Shown: positions 6,368 to 14,820 of the stretch, one piece after another | How positions within the stretch are numbered: the stretch's first letter is position 1 | Layout of the letters: each line of letters starts with the position of its first letter | Assembly: GCA_964625885.1 (NCBI GenBank) | Contig: CAZVBM010000011.1 | Location: forward strand, 1 to 23,971 | Origin: CAZRIZ01 sp964625885 | GTDB taxonomy: Bacteria; Patescibacteriota; Saccharimonadia; Saccharimonadales; Saccharimonadaceae | Direction of reading: 5' to 3' | Length of the DNA: 23,971 nt | The notes under the pieces: model-generated | The model's database searches: none | Told to the model about the DNA's origin: nothing | Seen by the model: only the letters and a program-made list of their open reading frames with translations | Made by a program: the position numbers and the translations under genes

Positions 6368-8830
6368 TTAGACTGTTTTCACACCTAATTCTTTATTAGC
6401 CGATTCGCTGATAGCATCAACCACCGCGTTAGCCTCATCGCTAGTGAAAGTCTTGGTTGGGTCGGAAATGGAAAGTTCAAAAGTCGTGCGTTTGAAAGTT
6501 TTAGCTTCGTCGACAAAAATGTCGATTGGTCGATATTTAATAGCGCATTCTTGTTGTCCGGTAGCGTTTTGTAAAGCAGTTTCTAGCTCGGCGAAAGTCA
6601 TGTCTGGCTTGGACTCAAAACAAATTGCCCGCTCAACACTTGGGAATTTGGCTAAGGAAATATTTTTAACTGGCGAAGCTTTTTGCACTAGCTCAAATAG
6701 CTTTATTAAATCCACCTCAAAACCAGCCACAAACTGTGGTAATTTGAAGTTTTTGGTCGTACTGTTTTTGTATTCACCAATCACGCCAACAGCCTGCCCA
6801 TCAACCACAATTTCCGCCGAGCGCTTCGGCTCAAATGGCGCGCTTATGGCGTTTTTCTCAACCAAGGGCTTAAATTCAGCTAACAAACCAAGCTTTTTTA
6901 GCGCAAAGTCTAGGTATTTTTTGGCCAAATAGTAAGCCGTGTCTTTAGACTGCTTTTTAGCCACCACCAAGCCTAAGTTTTGGCGCTCAACTGGCACTTT
7001 ATCGTCGGTTAGACCATCGCTCTTTTGCTGAGTTTTGTTGATTTCATAAAGCACAAAATCATCAAAGCCAGCTTTGATATTAGCGTGAACCAGATTCAAC
7101 AAACTTGGTTGCAAACTCTGACGACAGAGCTGAAGTTCCGGACTGATTGAGTTGATAATCTTGTAAGAATTGGCTGGATCTTGGCCGGCTTTCTTGGCCA
7201 AATCACTACTTATGAAACTGTAAGTTAAGACTTCATTAGCACCAGCGCTTGAAAGTACGTCGCGCAAACGCTGTAAAAATTTATCGTAGTCAAATGGCTG
7301 AACCGCTGTAGCTGCGCGCTGTGGCAACGAAGCGGTAATATTGTCGTAGCCATAAATCCGACCGATTTCTTCAACCACGTCGACTGGAATTTTAATATCG
7401 GTTCGCCAAAACGGCGCGGTCACCAGCAGATCGTCGCCAGCTGACTCAACCTCAAACTCGGCGGACGAAAGCGAACGCACCATATCGGCTTGCGATAAAT
7501 CGGTGCCAAGAACGGCATTGGCCCACTTATAATTCACCGTAACTGACTGATTATATTCGACATCTTGTTCGGCCGTAGCAACTGGAAAATCAGACGAGTC
7601 AAACATTAGGCGCCCAGCTTCAGCCAAAACTGGTGCGGTTAGAGCGGCTGGTTGGCCTTTGGTAAAGCGCGTTACCGCTTCTGAGAAAATACCATGACGC
7701 ATTTGCGTGGTACGCAGTTTATACAAGTCAAAACTGGCTGATTCTAATAGTACGCGCTGAGTCGAGGCGTCAATTTCCGTCGATTTGCCACCCATCGCGC
7801 CAGCCAGGCCAATCGCTTCTTCGCCAGCCGAAATTACAATATCGCTTGGATCAAGCTCTAAATTGCGATCATCCAAAGTTACTAACTTCTCGCCAGCACG
7901 CGCTAAACGCACGCCAACTTCGATGGTATTCTTGCCCTGTTTTTGGCAAATCGCCTCAACCTTGTCGGCATCAAAAGCGTGCAGTGGCTGGGCCGAAAGT
8001 ATCATGAGATAATTTGTAACATCGACAATCGGGCTGATTGGGCGCACGCCAGCTCGACCAAGATAAGTTTTTTCTAACAGACTCAGGCCTTTGACATCAC
8101 TCAGATTATCAAGCATCGCTAAGTGGTATTTACTAGCCGTCGCCTTGTCACGAATAAAGACTTTAAAATCTTTAGCCACACCAAAACGTGGTGCTTCGAG
8201 CAGCCAATCGGGTGATTTAAATTCTTGACCCAAAATCGCCGCCACCTCACGCGCAAAGCCGATAATACCAAAACAATCTGGCCGATTGGTTAGCGATTTG
8301 TTTTCAATGTCAAATAAATAATCATCAAGTTCATAAACTTTAGCAAAATCGGCGCCAAGCTCCAAATTTTTATCCAAGACTAAAATACCTTCGTGATCAT
8401 CGTAGAGCGCCAACTCACGCGCGCTAGCAATCATACCATTGCTTTCATAACCCATGAGCTTGCGAGTATCTAATTTAAATTCGTCGTCCGTACCATAAGT
8501 GCTCGGCACAATCGCACCTGGCATAATCCAAGCGATGTTTATATCAGCTTTGACATTGGGCGCGCCACAAACTACCTGCACTAGGCCATTGTCGTCACGA
8601 CTAACCTGCTTATTTACACCGCCGTCATCGATTTTACATAAAGTCAGATGATCTGAGCCATCAATTTTTTTGGCTGATTTAACTCGCGCAATTTTAACAC
8701 CAGCATATTTAGGTGCTAACGACTCAACACTCTCCACTTCAACTAATTTTGAACCGATTTCCTTAGCTAAAGTCTCGGCACTCAATTTGATTGGGGTAAA
8801 TTTTTTCAGCCAATTATAAGAAATTATCAT
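6368..8830 (-). CDS. pheT: Phenylalanine-tRNA ligase beta subunit
   Basis: The 820-aa beta subunit of the (alpha-beta)2 enzyme carries the editing site and tRNA-binding parts. Order of domains: N-terminal M-I-I-S-Y-N-W-L-K and a tRNA-binding OB fold to ~160 (V-V-C-G-A-P-N); B3/4 editing domain with N-R-P-D-C-F and D-V-T-N-Y at ~170-400; B5 domain ~420-490; catalytic-like core; C-terminal ferredoxin-fold anticodon domain from ~725 (F-P-S-V-E-R-A-I at its entry). Length is normal. The ATG has AAGGAG 6 nt upstream and overlaps the pheS stop (ATGA). Last gene of its operon, followed by a strong hairpin. Confidence 0.95.
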   Translation of the reverse strand: MIISYNWLKKFTPIKLSAETLAKEIGSKLVEVESVESLAPKYAGVKIARVKSAKKIDGSDHLTLCKIDDGGVNKQVSRDDNGLVQVVCGAPNVKADINIAWIMPGAIVPSTYGTDDEFKLDTRKLMGYESNGMIASARELALYDDHEGILVLDKNLELGADFAKVYELDDYLFDIENKSLTNRPDCFGIIGFAREVAAILGQEFKSPDWLLEAPRFGVAKDFKVFIRDKATASKYHLAMLDNLSDVKGLSLLEKTYLGRAGVRPISPIVDVTNYLMILSAQPLHAFDADKVEAICQKQGKNTIEVGVRLARAGEKLVTLDDRNLELDPSDIVISAGEEAIGLAGAMGGKSTEIDASTQRVLLESASFDLYKLRTTQMRHGIFSEAVTRFTKGQPAALTAPVLAEAGRLMFDSSDFPVATAEQDVEYNQSVTVNYKWANAVLGTDLSQADMVRSLSSAEFEVESAGDDLLVTAPFWRTDIKIPVDVVEEIGRIYGYDNITASLPQRAATAVQPFDYDKFLQRLRDVLSSAGANEVLTYSFISSDLAKKAGQDPANSYKIINSISPELQLCRQSLQPSLLNLVHANIKAGFDDFVLYEINKTQQKSDGLTDDKVPVERQNLGLVVAKKQSKDTAYYLAKKYLDFALKKLGLLAEFKPLVEKNAISAPFEPKRSAEIVVDGQAVGVIGEYKNSTTKNFKLPQFVAGFEVDLIKLFELVQKASPVKNISLAKFPSVERAICFESKPDMTFAELETALQNATGQQECAIKYRPIDIFVDEAKTFKRTTFELSISDPTKTFTSDEANAVVDAISESANKELGVKTV

Positions 8831-9825
8831 GCCATTCTCCTTAAGAATTCTAATTTACCAGATTCAAAATAGCGGACGTCATCGATGCCGTTTTTGAGCA
8901 TGACCAGGCGGTCGATACCGCCACCCCAGGCGAAACCACGATATTTTTTAGAATCAATCCCAGCCATCTCTAACACATTTGGATGAATCATACCGCAACC
9001 CATAACCTCTAGCCAATCACCTGGCTTGCCACCAATCGCCTTGGGTTTTTCAATCATAAATTCGAGTGACGGTTCGGTGAATGGAAAATAAGCTGGCTGA
9101 GTGCGAATCTTCAACTTCTGACCAAAATAACTTTCAAAAAAGCTCTGCAGGAAGCCCAGCATCTCGCTCAAACTAGCAGTTTCACTGACATAGACTCCCT
9201 CGCTCTGATAAAAAGTGTGCTCGTGCGTCGCATTCAGGTCTTCATTGCGATAGACCCGGCCATAACTAACGCTGGCGATCGCCTCACCACGCTCTAACTT
9301 CTCGCGACCAGCTGACAAAATGCGGTACTGCATGGTGCTAGTATGGGCTGGCGGGATAAAACCTTCTTCGGTCCGAAATGTGTCATAGCTATCGCGCGCT
9401 GGGTGTCCATCTGGGAAATTCAATGATTCAAACATGTGAAAATCATCATCAAGCTGACGCGATTCAATTGCTTCAAAACCCATGCGGGTAAAAATATCGA
9501 CGACGCGCTCTAACTCTAAGGTCAGCGGATGACGCGAGCCAAACTCGGTCGAAATAAATTCCGGTGCACTTTCGTTTGGCGCCCACGGTGCAGTCACGTC
9601 AATTGGTGCAACTTCAGCTGAATCAAGCTCAGCTTGACGGTCCTCAATCGCCAACATCAACTCTTGCTTCATAGTGTTTAGCTCACGACCAAGCTCGGCT
9701 TTTTGATCTTTCGGCAAACTAGCTAACTTTTTATATAAACCAGCTAGGTCGGGCGATTTTAAAACCGTCGCTGGCTCCGACGACTTAGAGATTTGTTCCA
9801 ATAATTTTGCCTTAACTTCAATCAT
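8827..9825 (-). CDS. pheS: Phenylalanine-tRNA ligase alpha subunit
   Basis: The 332-aa catalytic subunit of phenylalanyl-tRNA synthetase. An N-terminal coiled coil (residues ~1-85) is followed by the class II core. R-H-P-L-T-L-E-L-E-R-V-V-D-I-F, F-N-x-P-D-G-H-P-A-R-D, H-T-S-T-M-Q-Y-R and motif 3 G-G-G-I-D-R-L-V-M-L-K near the C-terminus identify it. The ATG at 9825 overlaps the upstream stop as TGATG and is preferred to the GTG one codon earlier. The stop overlaps pheT (ATGA). Slightly compact but complete. Confidence 0.95.
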   Translation of the reverse strand: MIEVKAKLLEQISKSSEPATVLKSPDLAGLYKKLASLPKDQKAELGRELNTMKQELMLAIEDRQAELDSAEVAPIDVTAPWAPNESAPEFISTEFGSRHPLTLELERVVDIFTRMGFEAIESRQLDDDFHMFESLNFPDGHPARDSYDTFRTEEGFIPPAHTSTMQYRILSAGREKLERGEAIASVSYGRVYRNEDLNATHEHTFYQSEGVYVSETASLSEMLGFLQSFFESYFGQKLKIRTQPAYFPFTEPSLEFMIEKPKAIGGKPGDWLEVMGCGMIHPNVLEMAGIDSKKYRGFAWGGGIDRLVMLKNGIDDVRYFESGKLEFLRRMA

Positions 9826-10073
9826 CACATTACCGCCATGTAACCAATAACTACAATCAATGCAATCGCTATCAGTAGAATAGCCTGCCCAGCATGCCGA
9901 GCTGACTCAGCGCGGTGATTTTTCTTAGACTTAACCTTGGCTTTTGGCGCCTCGACTGAATCTTCTGTCCAAACCTCAAAGTCTTTACTAGTTTCTGATT
10001 TGCGCCTAAGCTCCGCCTTTATCCGACGCTGTAATTCTGTCTGTTCGTTTTCTTCTTTTAAATAAAGTCCCAT
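9825..10073 (-). CDS. Small tail-anchored protein, first gene of the pheST operon
   Basis: The 82-aa protein starts M-G-L-Y-L-K-E-E-N-E-Q, is highly charged over residues 1-58 (helical, Lys/Glu/Arg-rich), and ends in a single hydrophobic helix (residues ~61-81, A-I-L-L-I-A-I-A-L-I-V-V-I-G). It is thus probably a tail-anchored membrane protein. The start at 10073 is chosen because an extended -10 (TGGTATACT) ends 7 nt upstream. The longer open frame reaching 10181 would run through that promoter and through the opposing aquaporin promoter. Its stop overlaps the pheS start. No family recognised. Position suggests co-expression with pheST. Confidence 0.6.
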   Translation of the reverse strand: MGLYLKEENEQTELQRRIKAELRRKSETSKDFEVWTEDSVEAPKAKVKSKKNHRAESARHAGQAILLIAIALIVVIGYMAVM

Positions 10074-10080
10074 ATCTGCC

Positions 10081-10109
10081 AGTATACCACTTCTTGATTT
10101 CTCCCTCAA
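10081..10109 (-). promoter_or_regulatory. Promoter of the pheST operon (leaderless)
   Basis: On the minus strand TTGAGG (10104-10109), a 17-nt spacer and TATACT (10081-10086) preceded by TGG. The -10 ends 7 nt before the ATG of the 82-aa gene. It overlaps the opposing aquaporin promoter at 10094-10121. Confidence 0.65.
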
Positions 10110-10121
10110 TTGAGTTATAAT
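10094..10121 (+). promoter_or_regulatory. Promoter of the aquaporin-like gene
   Basis: TTGATT (10094-10099), 16-nt spacer, TATAAT (10116-10121). The ~55-nt leader ends in AGGAGG (10169-10174), 7 nt before the ATG. Confidence 0.65.
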
Positions 10122-10181
10122 TTTATGCAATCTAATTAACTTGGAGTTAATTGGGAATAACTTAATTAAGGAGGTTATCAA

Positions 10182-11054
10182 ATGGCTACTAAAAAAGCCA
10201 AATCGAAAGCCAAGCCGAAGTCGACTAGTAAGAAGGCTGCGAGCAAAGCTAAAGCAACTAAATCACCAGTTAACAAGCGCACTACTACTCGTGTAGTCTC
10301 CGCCGAAACTGTCAAGAAAGAGGCTGTCAAAACTAATATTTTTGTACGCTTCATCAACTACACCCTCATGCCTAATACTATTCGCATGATTGTTCTGGAA
10401 CTCCTAGGCATCTTTACCCTAGCAGTCACCTTTACCCTGACCCAGGGTCACCCAATGTACATGATGTTCTCTGTTGCGGCAGTATTCTTAGCACTAAGCC
10501 ATGCAACTGGCGGAGCATTTAATCCAGCCCTGTCATTTGGTCAGTGGATCACTCGTAAAATTTGTGGCGCCGCCATGATCCTACAAATTGTGGCGCAATT
10601 CCTAGGCGGCATGTTAGCACTAGTCGTGCTAAACGGCTTTATCGGCGCCGCAGCTGGTGCTGAATCAACTTACGGGGCAATTGAATTGTTTAAGCTTAGC
10701 GAAGTAGTCGCTGGTAAAGAATGGTATCTGTTTGCTGCCGAAGCGGTTGGTATGATGATCGTCGCTCTAGTGCTTGGACGAATCGCCAAGGCTAAGGCCA
10801 GCAATCGTCTGGAAAAATCCTTTGCTATTAGTGGCGCAGTTTTTGCTGCCATGCTGCTAGCCGGTACAGCTGCCAGCTACGCCAGCGGCATGACAGTGCT
10901 TAATCCAAGCATTCTCATGACACTACAAGCTTTCCCAAGCAAAAACTGGGTTTGGCTAGTATCGATCTACGTAATTGCTCCTCTACTTGGTGGCGCAATT
11001 GGCTACGTACTATCCGACCTGTTGCAGGAAAAAGAATCAACCAAGGTTAGCTAA
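10182..11054 (+). CDS. MIP/aquaporin-family channel with lysine-rich N-terminal tail and altered pore motif
   Basis: The 290-aa integral membrane protein has six predicted helices. Residues 1-50 are a Lys/Ala/Ser/Thr-rich basic tail like histone H1 or nucleoid-protein tails. The channel then begins at I-V-L-E-L-L-G-I-F (TM1), and the first half-helix has H-A-T-G-G-A-F-N-P-A-L-S-F-G (NPA at 114-116). The repeat starts with A-A-E-A-V-G-M-M-I-V (TM4), but the second half-helix reads A-S-G-M-T-V-L-N-P-S-I-L (NPS at 241-243), lacking the arginine that normally follows NPA. The TM5 histidine of water channels is also not seen. MIP fold is well supported. Substrate (water, glycerol, other neutral solute) cannot be inferred. 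Monocistronic, with its own promoter and terminator. Confidence 0.85.
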   Translation: MATKKAKSKAKPKSTSKKAASKAKATKSPVNKRTTTRVVSAETVKKEAVKTNIFVRFINYTLMPNTIRMIVLELLGIFTLAVTFTLTQGHPMYMMFSVAAVFLALSHATGGAFNPALSFGQWITRKICGAAMILQIVAQFLGGMLALVVLNGFIGAAAGAESTYGAIELFKLSEVVAGKEWYLFAAEAVGMMIVALVLGRIAKAKASNRLEKSFAISGAVFAAMLLAGTAASYASGMTVLNPSILMTLQAFPSKNWVWLVSIYVIAPLLGGAIGYVLSDLLQEKESTKVS

Positions 11055-11070
11055 TCAAATAGTATCAAAT

Positions 11071-11100
11071 AAAAATATCCCCACTGGGGGATATTTTTTT
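11071..11100 (+). terminator. Bidirectional terminator between the aquaporin-like gene and rmuC
   Basis: AAATATCCCC and GGGGGATATTT form a stem around a 3-nt loop, flanked by an A tract and a run of eight T. It lies between two convergent genes. Confidence 0.9.
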
Positions 11101-11105
11101 TAGCC

Positions 11106-12182
11106 TTATTGAATTTGTGGTCGGTCGATGGTCTCGGCAATAATTTTGTTCTCGCCGCCAGCGATTTTGACTACATCTTTATCAACCTTAGCAAACTCTT
11201 TGGAGGCATTATTATAGTGATTGACCGTTGTGCCTAGCGAGTTACCAAGTTTTTTCATGTACTCATCATACTTAGCGATATGCTGGCCGAGCTGGCCAAC
11301 CCGCACTTGAATGTCCTTGGCCTGCTCTTCGATTTGCAGACTTCTTAGCCCCTGCAAAACAGTTTGTAAATAGGCCATAAAGCTAGTTGGACTAGTGATG
11401 ATGACATGCTTATCACGAAAGGCATATTCGATTAAATCACGCGAACTACCACCCTGACCAACATTGTTGATTAAGAGATCATAATAAAGCGACTCACTTG
11501 GTATAAACATAAAAGCAAAATCCATCGTGCCCTCGCTAGGTCGTATGTATTTAGCAGTCTCATCAATCCGCGCTTTCAAATCAGCCTTAACTTTCAGCAG
11601 CAACTTATCGCGTTCATCGCCAGTCGCTTCAATCATGCGATTATAGTTTTCTAAGCTAAACTTACTATCGATTGGCAGAATCTGATTTTTGTCTAAAAAT
11701 ATCACCGCATCGGCAATCTCGCCATCTTTAAATTTATACTGCATCTGAAACTGGCCAGCTGGCAGAACATTGTCTAAAACACTCTCTAGGTAGAACTCAC
11801 CAAATACACCGCGCTGTTTCGGGTTCTGCAAAACATTTTGTAAAGTTTTAAGCTCATCCGCCACATTGACTACCCGCTTATTAGCGTCTTCAAAACTCGC
11901 CAAGCGACGATTAACGTCGGCGATAATTTTATAACTTTCCGACATTTGCTTAGTCATTGAGGTTTGGGTCTGGGCGTAATTACGCTCTAGGCGATCAGAC
12001 ATGGTCGTATTCGACTGATGCACTACGTCTTTCAAGCCGTCGATACGCGTATTCAGCTCATTTAAATCACTTTTAAGCAGCGACAGGCTTTCTGGCTGCT
12101 TAGAACGTCGCGCCAACATAACCAAAACACCAACATTAATTAAAACGATGATGACGCCGAAAATGATTAAGATAGTTTCCAC
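11106..12182 (-). CDS. rmuC: RmuC-family DNA recombination protein
   Basis: The 358-aa protein has an N-terminal membrane helix (residues ~3-24), a long coiled coil (~30-110) and the RmuC domain. The domain shows R-G-x-F-G-E-F-Y-L-E-S-V-L, I-L-P-I-D-S-K-F-S-L-E-N-Y and Y-I-R-P-S-E-G-T-M-D-F-A-F-M-F-I-P-S-E. It then shows I-I-T-S-P-T-S-F-M-A-Y-L-Q-T-V. RmuC proteins limit DNA inversions at short repeats and have a restriction-endonuclease-like core; mechanism is not settled. The GTG start has AAGGAG 6 nt upstream. It sits 12 nt after a membrane-protein gene, probably in one transcript. Typical length for short RmuC forms. Confidence 0.92.
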   Translation of the reverse strand: METILIIFGVIIVLINVGVLVMLARRSKQPESLSLLKSDLNELNTRIDGLKDVVHQSNTTMSDRLERNYAQTQTSMTKQMSESYKIIADVNRRLASFEDANKRVVNVADELKTLQNVLQNPKQRGVFGEFYLESVLDNVLPAGQFQMQYKFKDGEIADAVIFLDKNQILPIDSKFSLENYNRMIEATGDERDKLLLKVKADLKARIDETAKYIRPSEGTMDFAFMFIPSESLYYDLLINNVGQGGSSRDLIEYAFRDKHVIITSPTSFMAYLQTVLQGLRSLQIEEQAKDIQVRVGQLGQHIAKYDEYMKKLGNSLGTTVNHYNNASKEFAKVDKDVVKIAGGENKIIAETIDRPQIQ

Positions 12183-12194
12183 CCTTTTCTCCTT

Positions 12195-12650
12195 TTATTT
12201 AACGATTAAGAATAATAATATTGTGACAGCTACTGTTAGGACCACTGAGACAATCCAGTTGTTAACCCTGGCAATCCAGCCAAAAGTTGCAAAAACCAGC
12301 GAGCCAAGCAGACCATAGGCCAAAATGCGCCCCGGCCAAATTGCCAACGCCAATGGCAAATTCCAGAAAAGCAGCAAGGCGGGAACGATCACGCAAATCG
12401 GTCGCTCTTGACGAGACAGTATCATAATTAGTAGTGTTATAACCGCATCAATCACTAGCGCCACTCGAAAGGTCTTGGTCGTATCGCCCAAACAATTATC
12501 AGGTGAAATCCGGCAGGTGATAAAACTTAAGATTAGCGGCAGAAGCGCCAGCAACAATCCAAATAGTAAACCCCAGCCAAAAGTCCGAAAAACTCGCTTG
12601 TTGTAAGAAAAAAAGTCCAACTCTTTATTATTAATCACCACTCTTGCCAT
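12195..12650 (-). CDS. Hypothetical four-helix membrane protein upstream of rmuC
   Basis: The 151-aa product starts M-A-R-V-V-I-N-N-K-E at 12650, with AAGGAG 4 nt upstream. The GTG at 12668 would put the Shine-Dalgarno inside the coding region. After a polar N-terminus, hydrophobic helices fall at about residues 26-47, 65-83, 88-122 (one or two) and 128-150. No motif or family recognised. Co-transcribed with rmuC, so a membrane partner is conceivable, but nothing in the sequence shows it. Confidence 0.65.
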   Translation of the reverse strand: MARVVINNKELDFFSYNKRVFRTFGWGLLFGLLLALLPLILSFITCRISPDNCLGDTTKTFRVALVIDAVITLLIMILSRQERPICVIVPALLLFWNLPLALAIWPGRILAYGLLGSLVFATFGWIARVNNWIVSVVLTVAVTILLFLIVK

Positions 12651-12684
12651 AACACTCCTTATAGCCACCCAGATTTTCTCTTTT

Positions 12685-12713
12685 ATTCTACCACAATCAT
12701 CTGCCCTTGTCGA
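12685..12713 (-). promoter_or_regulatory. Promoter of the membrane-protein/rmuC unit
   Basis: On the minus strand TCGACA (12708-12713), 17-nt spacer, TAGAAT (12685-12690) preceded by TGG. Its -35 is the same stretch used as -35 by the divergent capA promoter. Confidence 0.55.
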
Positions 12714-12734
12714 AGCTACACACAGTGATATAGT
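12707..12734 (+). promoter_or_regulatory. Promoter of capA-like gene (leaderless)
   Basis: TTGTCG (12707-12712), 16-nt spacer, TATAGT (12729-12734) preceded by TGA. The -10 ends 6 nt before the ATG and no Shine-Dalgarno is present. Confidence 0.6.
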
Positions 12735-12740
12735 GTAAAT

Positions 12741-13916
12741 ATGATAAAAAAGTTTTCACCCAAGAGATTAGCAATTGTCTTAGCGCTAACTTTAATAATA
12801 TTTGGCAGTGGAATGGGCTATTTACTTTGGCAAAAACAGCAAATTAAACCAGTTGATACCACACCAGCCAAACCAGAAGTCAAGAAGCCAGCTCCGCCGA
12901 GCTACCAAATTACTTTTGCCGCTATGGGTGATATGCTGGCACACGACACTATAAACAAGCAAGCCAAGACTGATGGTGGATATGACTACAAACCATACTT
13001 TGAGCAAATCAAATCACTCTACTCAAGCGCTGACATTGTGTTTTGCAATCCAGAAACTCTTTCAGCTGGCGCTGATTTTGGTATTTCTGGTTATCCAACT
13101 TTCAATGCGCCAGCTGAATTTGCCCGCGACCTCAGCGCCTCGGGCTGTCAAGTCATCAATCTCGCCACCAACCACATCGCCGATAAGACCCAAGCCGCTG
13201 CTGATAAAACTATTGACGTTTGGCGCGAACAGCCAGGCACATTAGCTTTGGCTGGCGCCAACAAGAATGCTGATGAACAAAAACAGGTGGCCTATTTTGA
13301 AAAGAATGGCCTAAAAGTTGCCTTTGTGGCTTTTGCCCAATATAGCAACCGCGTCACCAACTCAACCCTACTCAATCTCTACTCTAACACCGCGCTAGTT
13401 AACCAACTAATGAACGAAGCGCGTGCTAACGCTGACGTAGTTTTAGTCTCACTCCATTGGGGCACCGAAGATTCAACCACCGTAAACTCCAACCAAATTA
13501 ATACTGCCGAAAAGTTCGCCAATCTTGGTGCTGACATTGTTATCGGCACCGGTCCTCACGTCCTGCAAAAAGTTGATTGGATTGAAGGCAAGGATGGGCG
13601 CAAGACCTTAGTTTGGTATTCAATCGGCAATATGCTATCAAGTCAGATCCCAACTAATAATTTAACTGGCGGTGTCGCTGGCTGGACAGTCAAAAAAGTT
13701 GATGACAAAATTCAAATTAGCGACGTTAATTTTAAACCAACCTTCATGAGCTACGACTGGCCAGCTGGCGGTGGTTTACTAAGCCGACATAATTTGCAGC
13801 TTCAACCGCTCAAAGCCGCCGAATCAAATTTAGCTAAACACAAAACCAATTATGAGAATCGCTTAAAATTCGTTACCGACACCATCGGCCCTAACGCCCA
13901 AATAATTAGCAATTAG
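12741..13916 (+). CDS. CapA-family (poly-gamma-glutamate synthesis-type) metallophosphoesterase, membrane-anchored
   Basis: The 391-aa protein has an N-terminal basic stretch and signal anchor (residues ~9-30), a Pro/Lys linker, then a PGA_cap domain. M-G-D-M-L-A-H-D (62-69), N-P-E (103-105), N-L-A-T-N-H-I-A-D (140-148), V-S-L-H-W-G-T-E (236-243), I-G-T-G-P-H-V-L-Q (268-276) and Y-S-I-G-N-M-L are the metal-site motifs of the calcineurin-like fold. It should act outside the membrane on an envelope polymer. In species lacking the capB/capC genes, as none is seen here, the substrate is unknown and capsule synthesis should not be assumed. The stop overlaps the convergent vanY-like gene by 4 bp. 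Confidence 0.85.
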   Translation: MIKKFSPKRLAIVLALTLIIFGSGMGYLLWQKQQIKPVDTTPAKPEVKKPAPPSYQITFAAMGDMLAHDTINKQAKTDGGYDYKPYFEQIKSLYSSADIVFCNPETLSAGADFGISGYPTFNAPAEFARDLSASGCQVINLATNHIADKTQAAADKTIDVWREQPGTLALAGANKNADEQKQVAYFEKNGLKVAFVAFAQYSNRVTNSTLLNLYSNTALVNQLMNEARANADVVLVSLHWGTEDSTTVNSNQINTAEKFANLGADIVIGTGPHVLQKVDWIEGKDGRKTLVWYSIGNMLSSQIPTNNLTGGVAGWTVKKVDDKIQISDVNFKPTFMSYDWPAGGGLLSRHNLQLQPLKAAESNLAKHKTNYENRLKFVTDTIGPNAQIISN

Positions 13917-14752
13917 TCTTTATATCCCAAGTCTTTACGGGCCTCTAATAAATGCGACTCGGCTTCGTCAAGCGTCAAACCAGATTGATGTAGCGCCATA
14001 GCTAAATCTTTACCAACATAGCGAAAATGCCACGGCTCAAATTGATAGCCAGTAATTTCTTCTTTACCTTTTGGATAGCGCAGAATAAAGCCATAGCTAT
14101 TTGCATTGGCCGCTAGCCATTTACCTGCGCCAGTATCGGCAAAACAGGTATTTAAATAACACTCCTGATTAACATAGGCTAAATCTACCGCTAGACCAAG
14201 CTGGTGTTCACTTGTACCAGGACGAGCGCTAACCCTATCGGCGTAAGCTTGACCCCGAGTGCGCACGAAGTTGTTGTAATAGGTTGCTTGTAATTGCGAC
14301 GACCGAAAACCACTGCCAATCATTAATTCATAGCCAGCTTTCTTGGCGTCAATAAACATTTGCGAAAGAGGTTCTTGCAACTCAGAACGGATTGATCGCT
14401 CGTCATTTGACTTTTGCTTCCAAGCCAAAACATTAGCCAGCTCAATCGCTGGTCGATAATTTTGATCATTTAACGGACGGCTTCGGCTGGCAATCCGCCA
14501 TAAACTATCGTCCCGCTTATAATCCTCTTTAATTGCTACAATCTTTTCAGCATTTGGTAACTCTATATAAATTACGTCTGGTTTTGGCTTCATAACCACG
14601 CCAGAAGCCGGCCGAGAAGCCTCGTCAAACACGACTTCTTGGTTCTTTATCAATACAGCACCCTGTAAAACCACCCATATCAGAATCAGCAATAACACAG
14701 TTAAAATTAATTTGATCGGCTGCCTCGTCTGACGTTTTTTTATTTTGTTCAT
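13913..14752 (-). CDS. VanY-type D-alanyl-D-alanine carboxypeptidase
   Basis: The 279-aa protein has a membrane anchor (residues ~14-33) and an extracytoplasmic zinc peptidase domain from ~125. M-I-G-S-G-F-R-S-S-Q-x-Q starts it. S-x-H-x-x-G-x-A-x-D is present as S-E-H-Q-L-G-L-A-V-D (181-190; Zn ligands H183 and D190), and E-P-W-H (239-242) supplies the catalytic Glu and third Zn ligand. All active-site residues are intact. It should trim the terminal D-Ala of peptidoglycan stem peptides. The upstream region has no Shine-Dalgarno; TAAAAT lies 11 nt before the ATG, implying a leader of about 5 nt. 3' end overlaps capA by 4 bp. Confidence 0.9.
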   Translation of the reverse strand: MNKIKKRQTRQPIKLILTVLLLILIWVVLQGAVLIKNQEVVFDEASRPASGVVMKPKPDVIYIELPNAEKIVAIKEDYKRDDSLWRIASRSRPLNDQNYRPAIELANVLAWKQKSNDERSIRSELQEPLSQMFIDAKKAGYELMIGSGFRSSQLQATYYNNFVRTRGQAYADRVSARPGTSEHQLGLAVDLAYVNQECYLNTCFADTGAGKWLAANANSYGFILRYPKGKEEITGYQFEPWHFRYVGKDLAMALHQSGLTLDEAESHLLEARKDLGYKD

Positions 14753-14793
14753 TTCTGATTAGTATTTTACTACATCAATAATTGTTAGCAAAA

Positions 14794-14820
14794 TTAGCAC
14801 TCTTGACGCGTGAGTGCTAA
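14794..14820 (+). promoter_or_regulatory. CIRCE operator (HrcA binding site)
   Basis: A perfect TTAGCACTC-N9-GAGTGCTAA inverted repeat, the consensus CIRCE element, 52 bp upstream of hsp20. HrcA itself is not in the window. Confidence 0.97.

Noticed and set aside
10074..10181. N-terminal extension of the 82-aa gene to 10181
   Set aside because: It would cross both divergent promoters, and its residues show no protein-like pattern.
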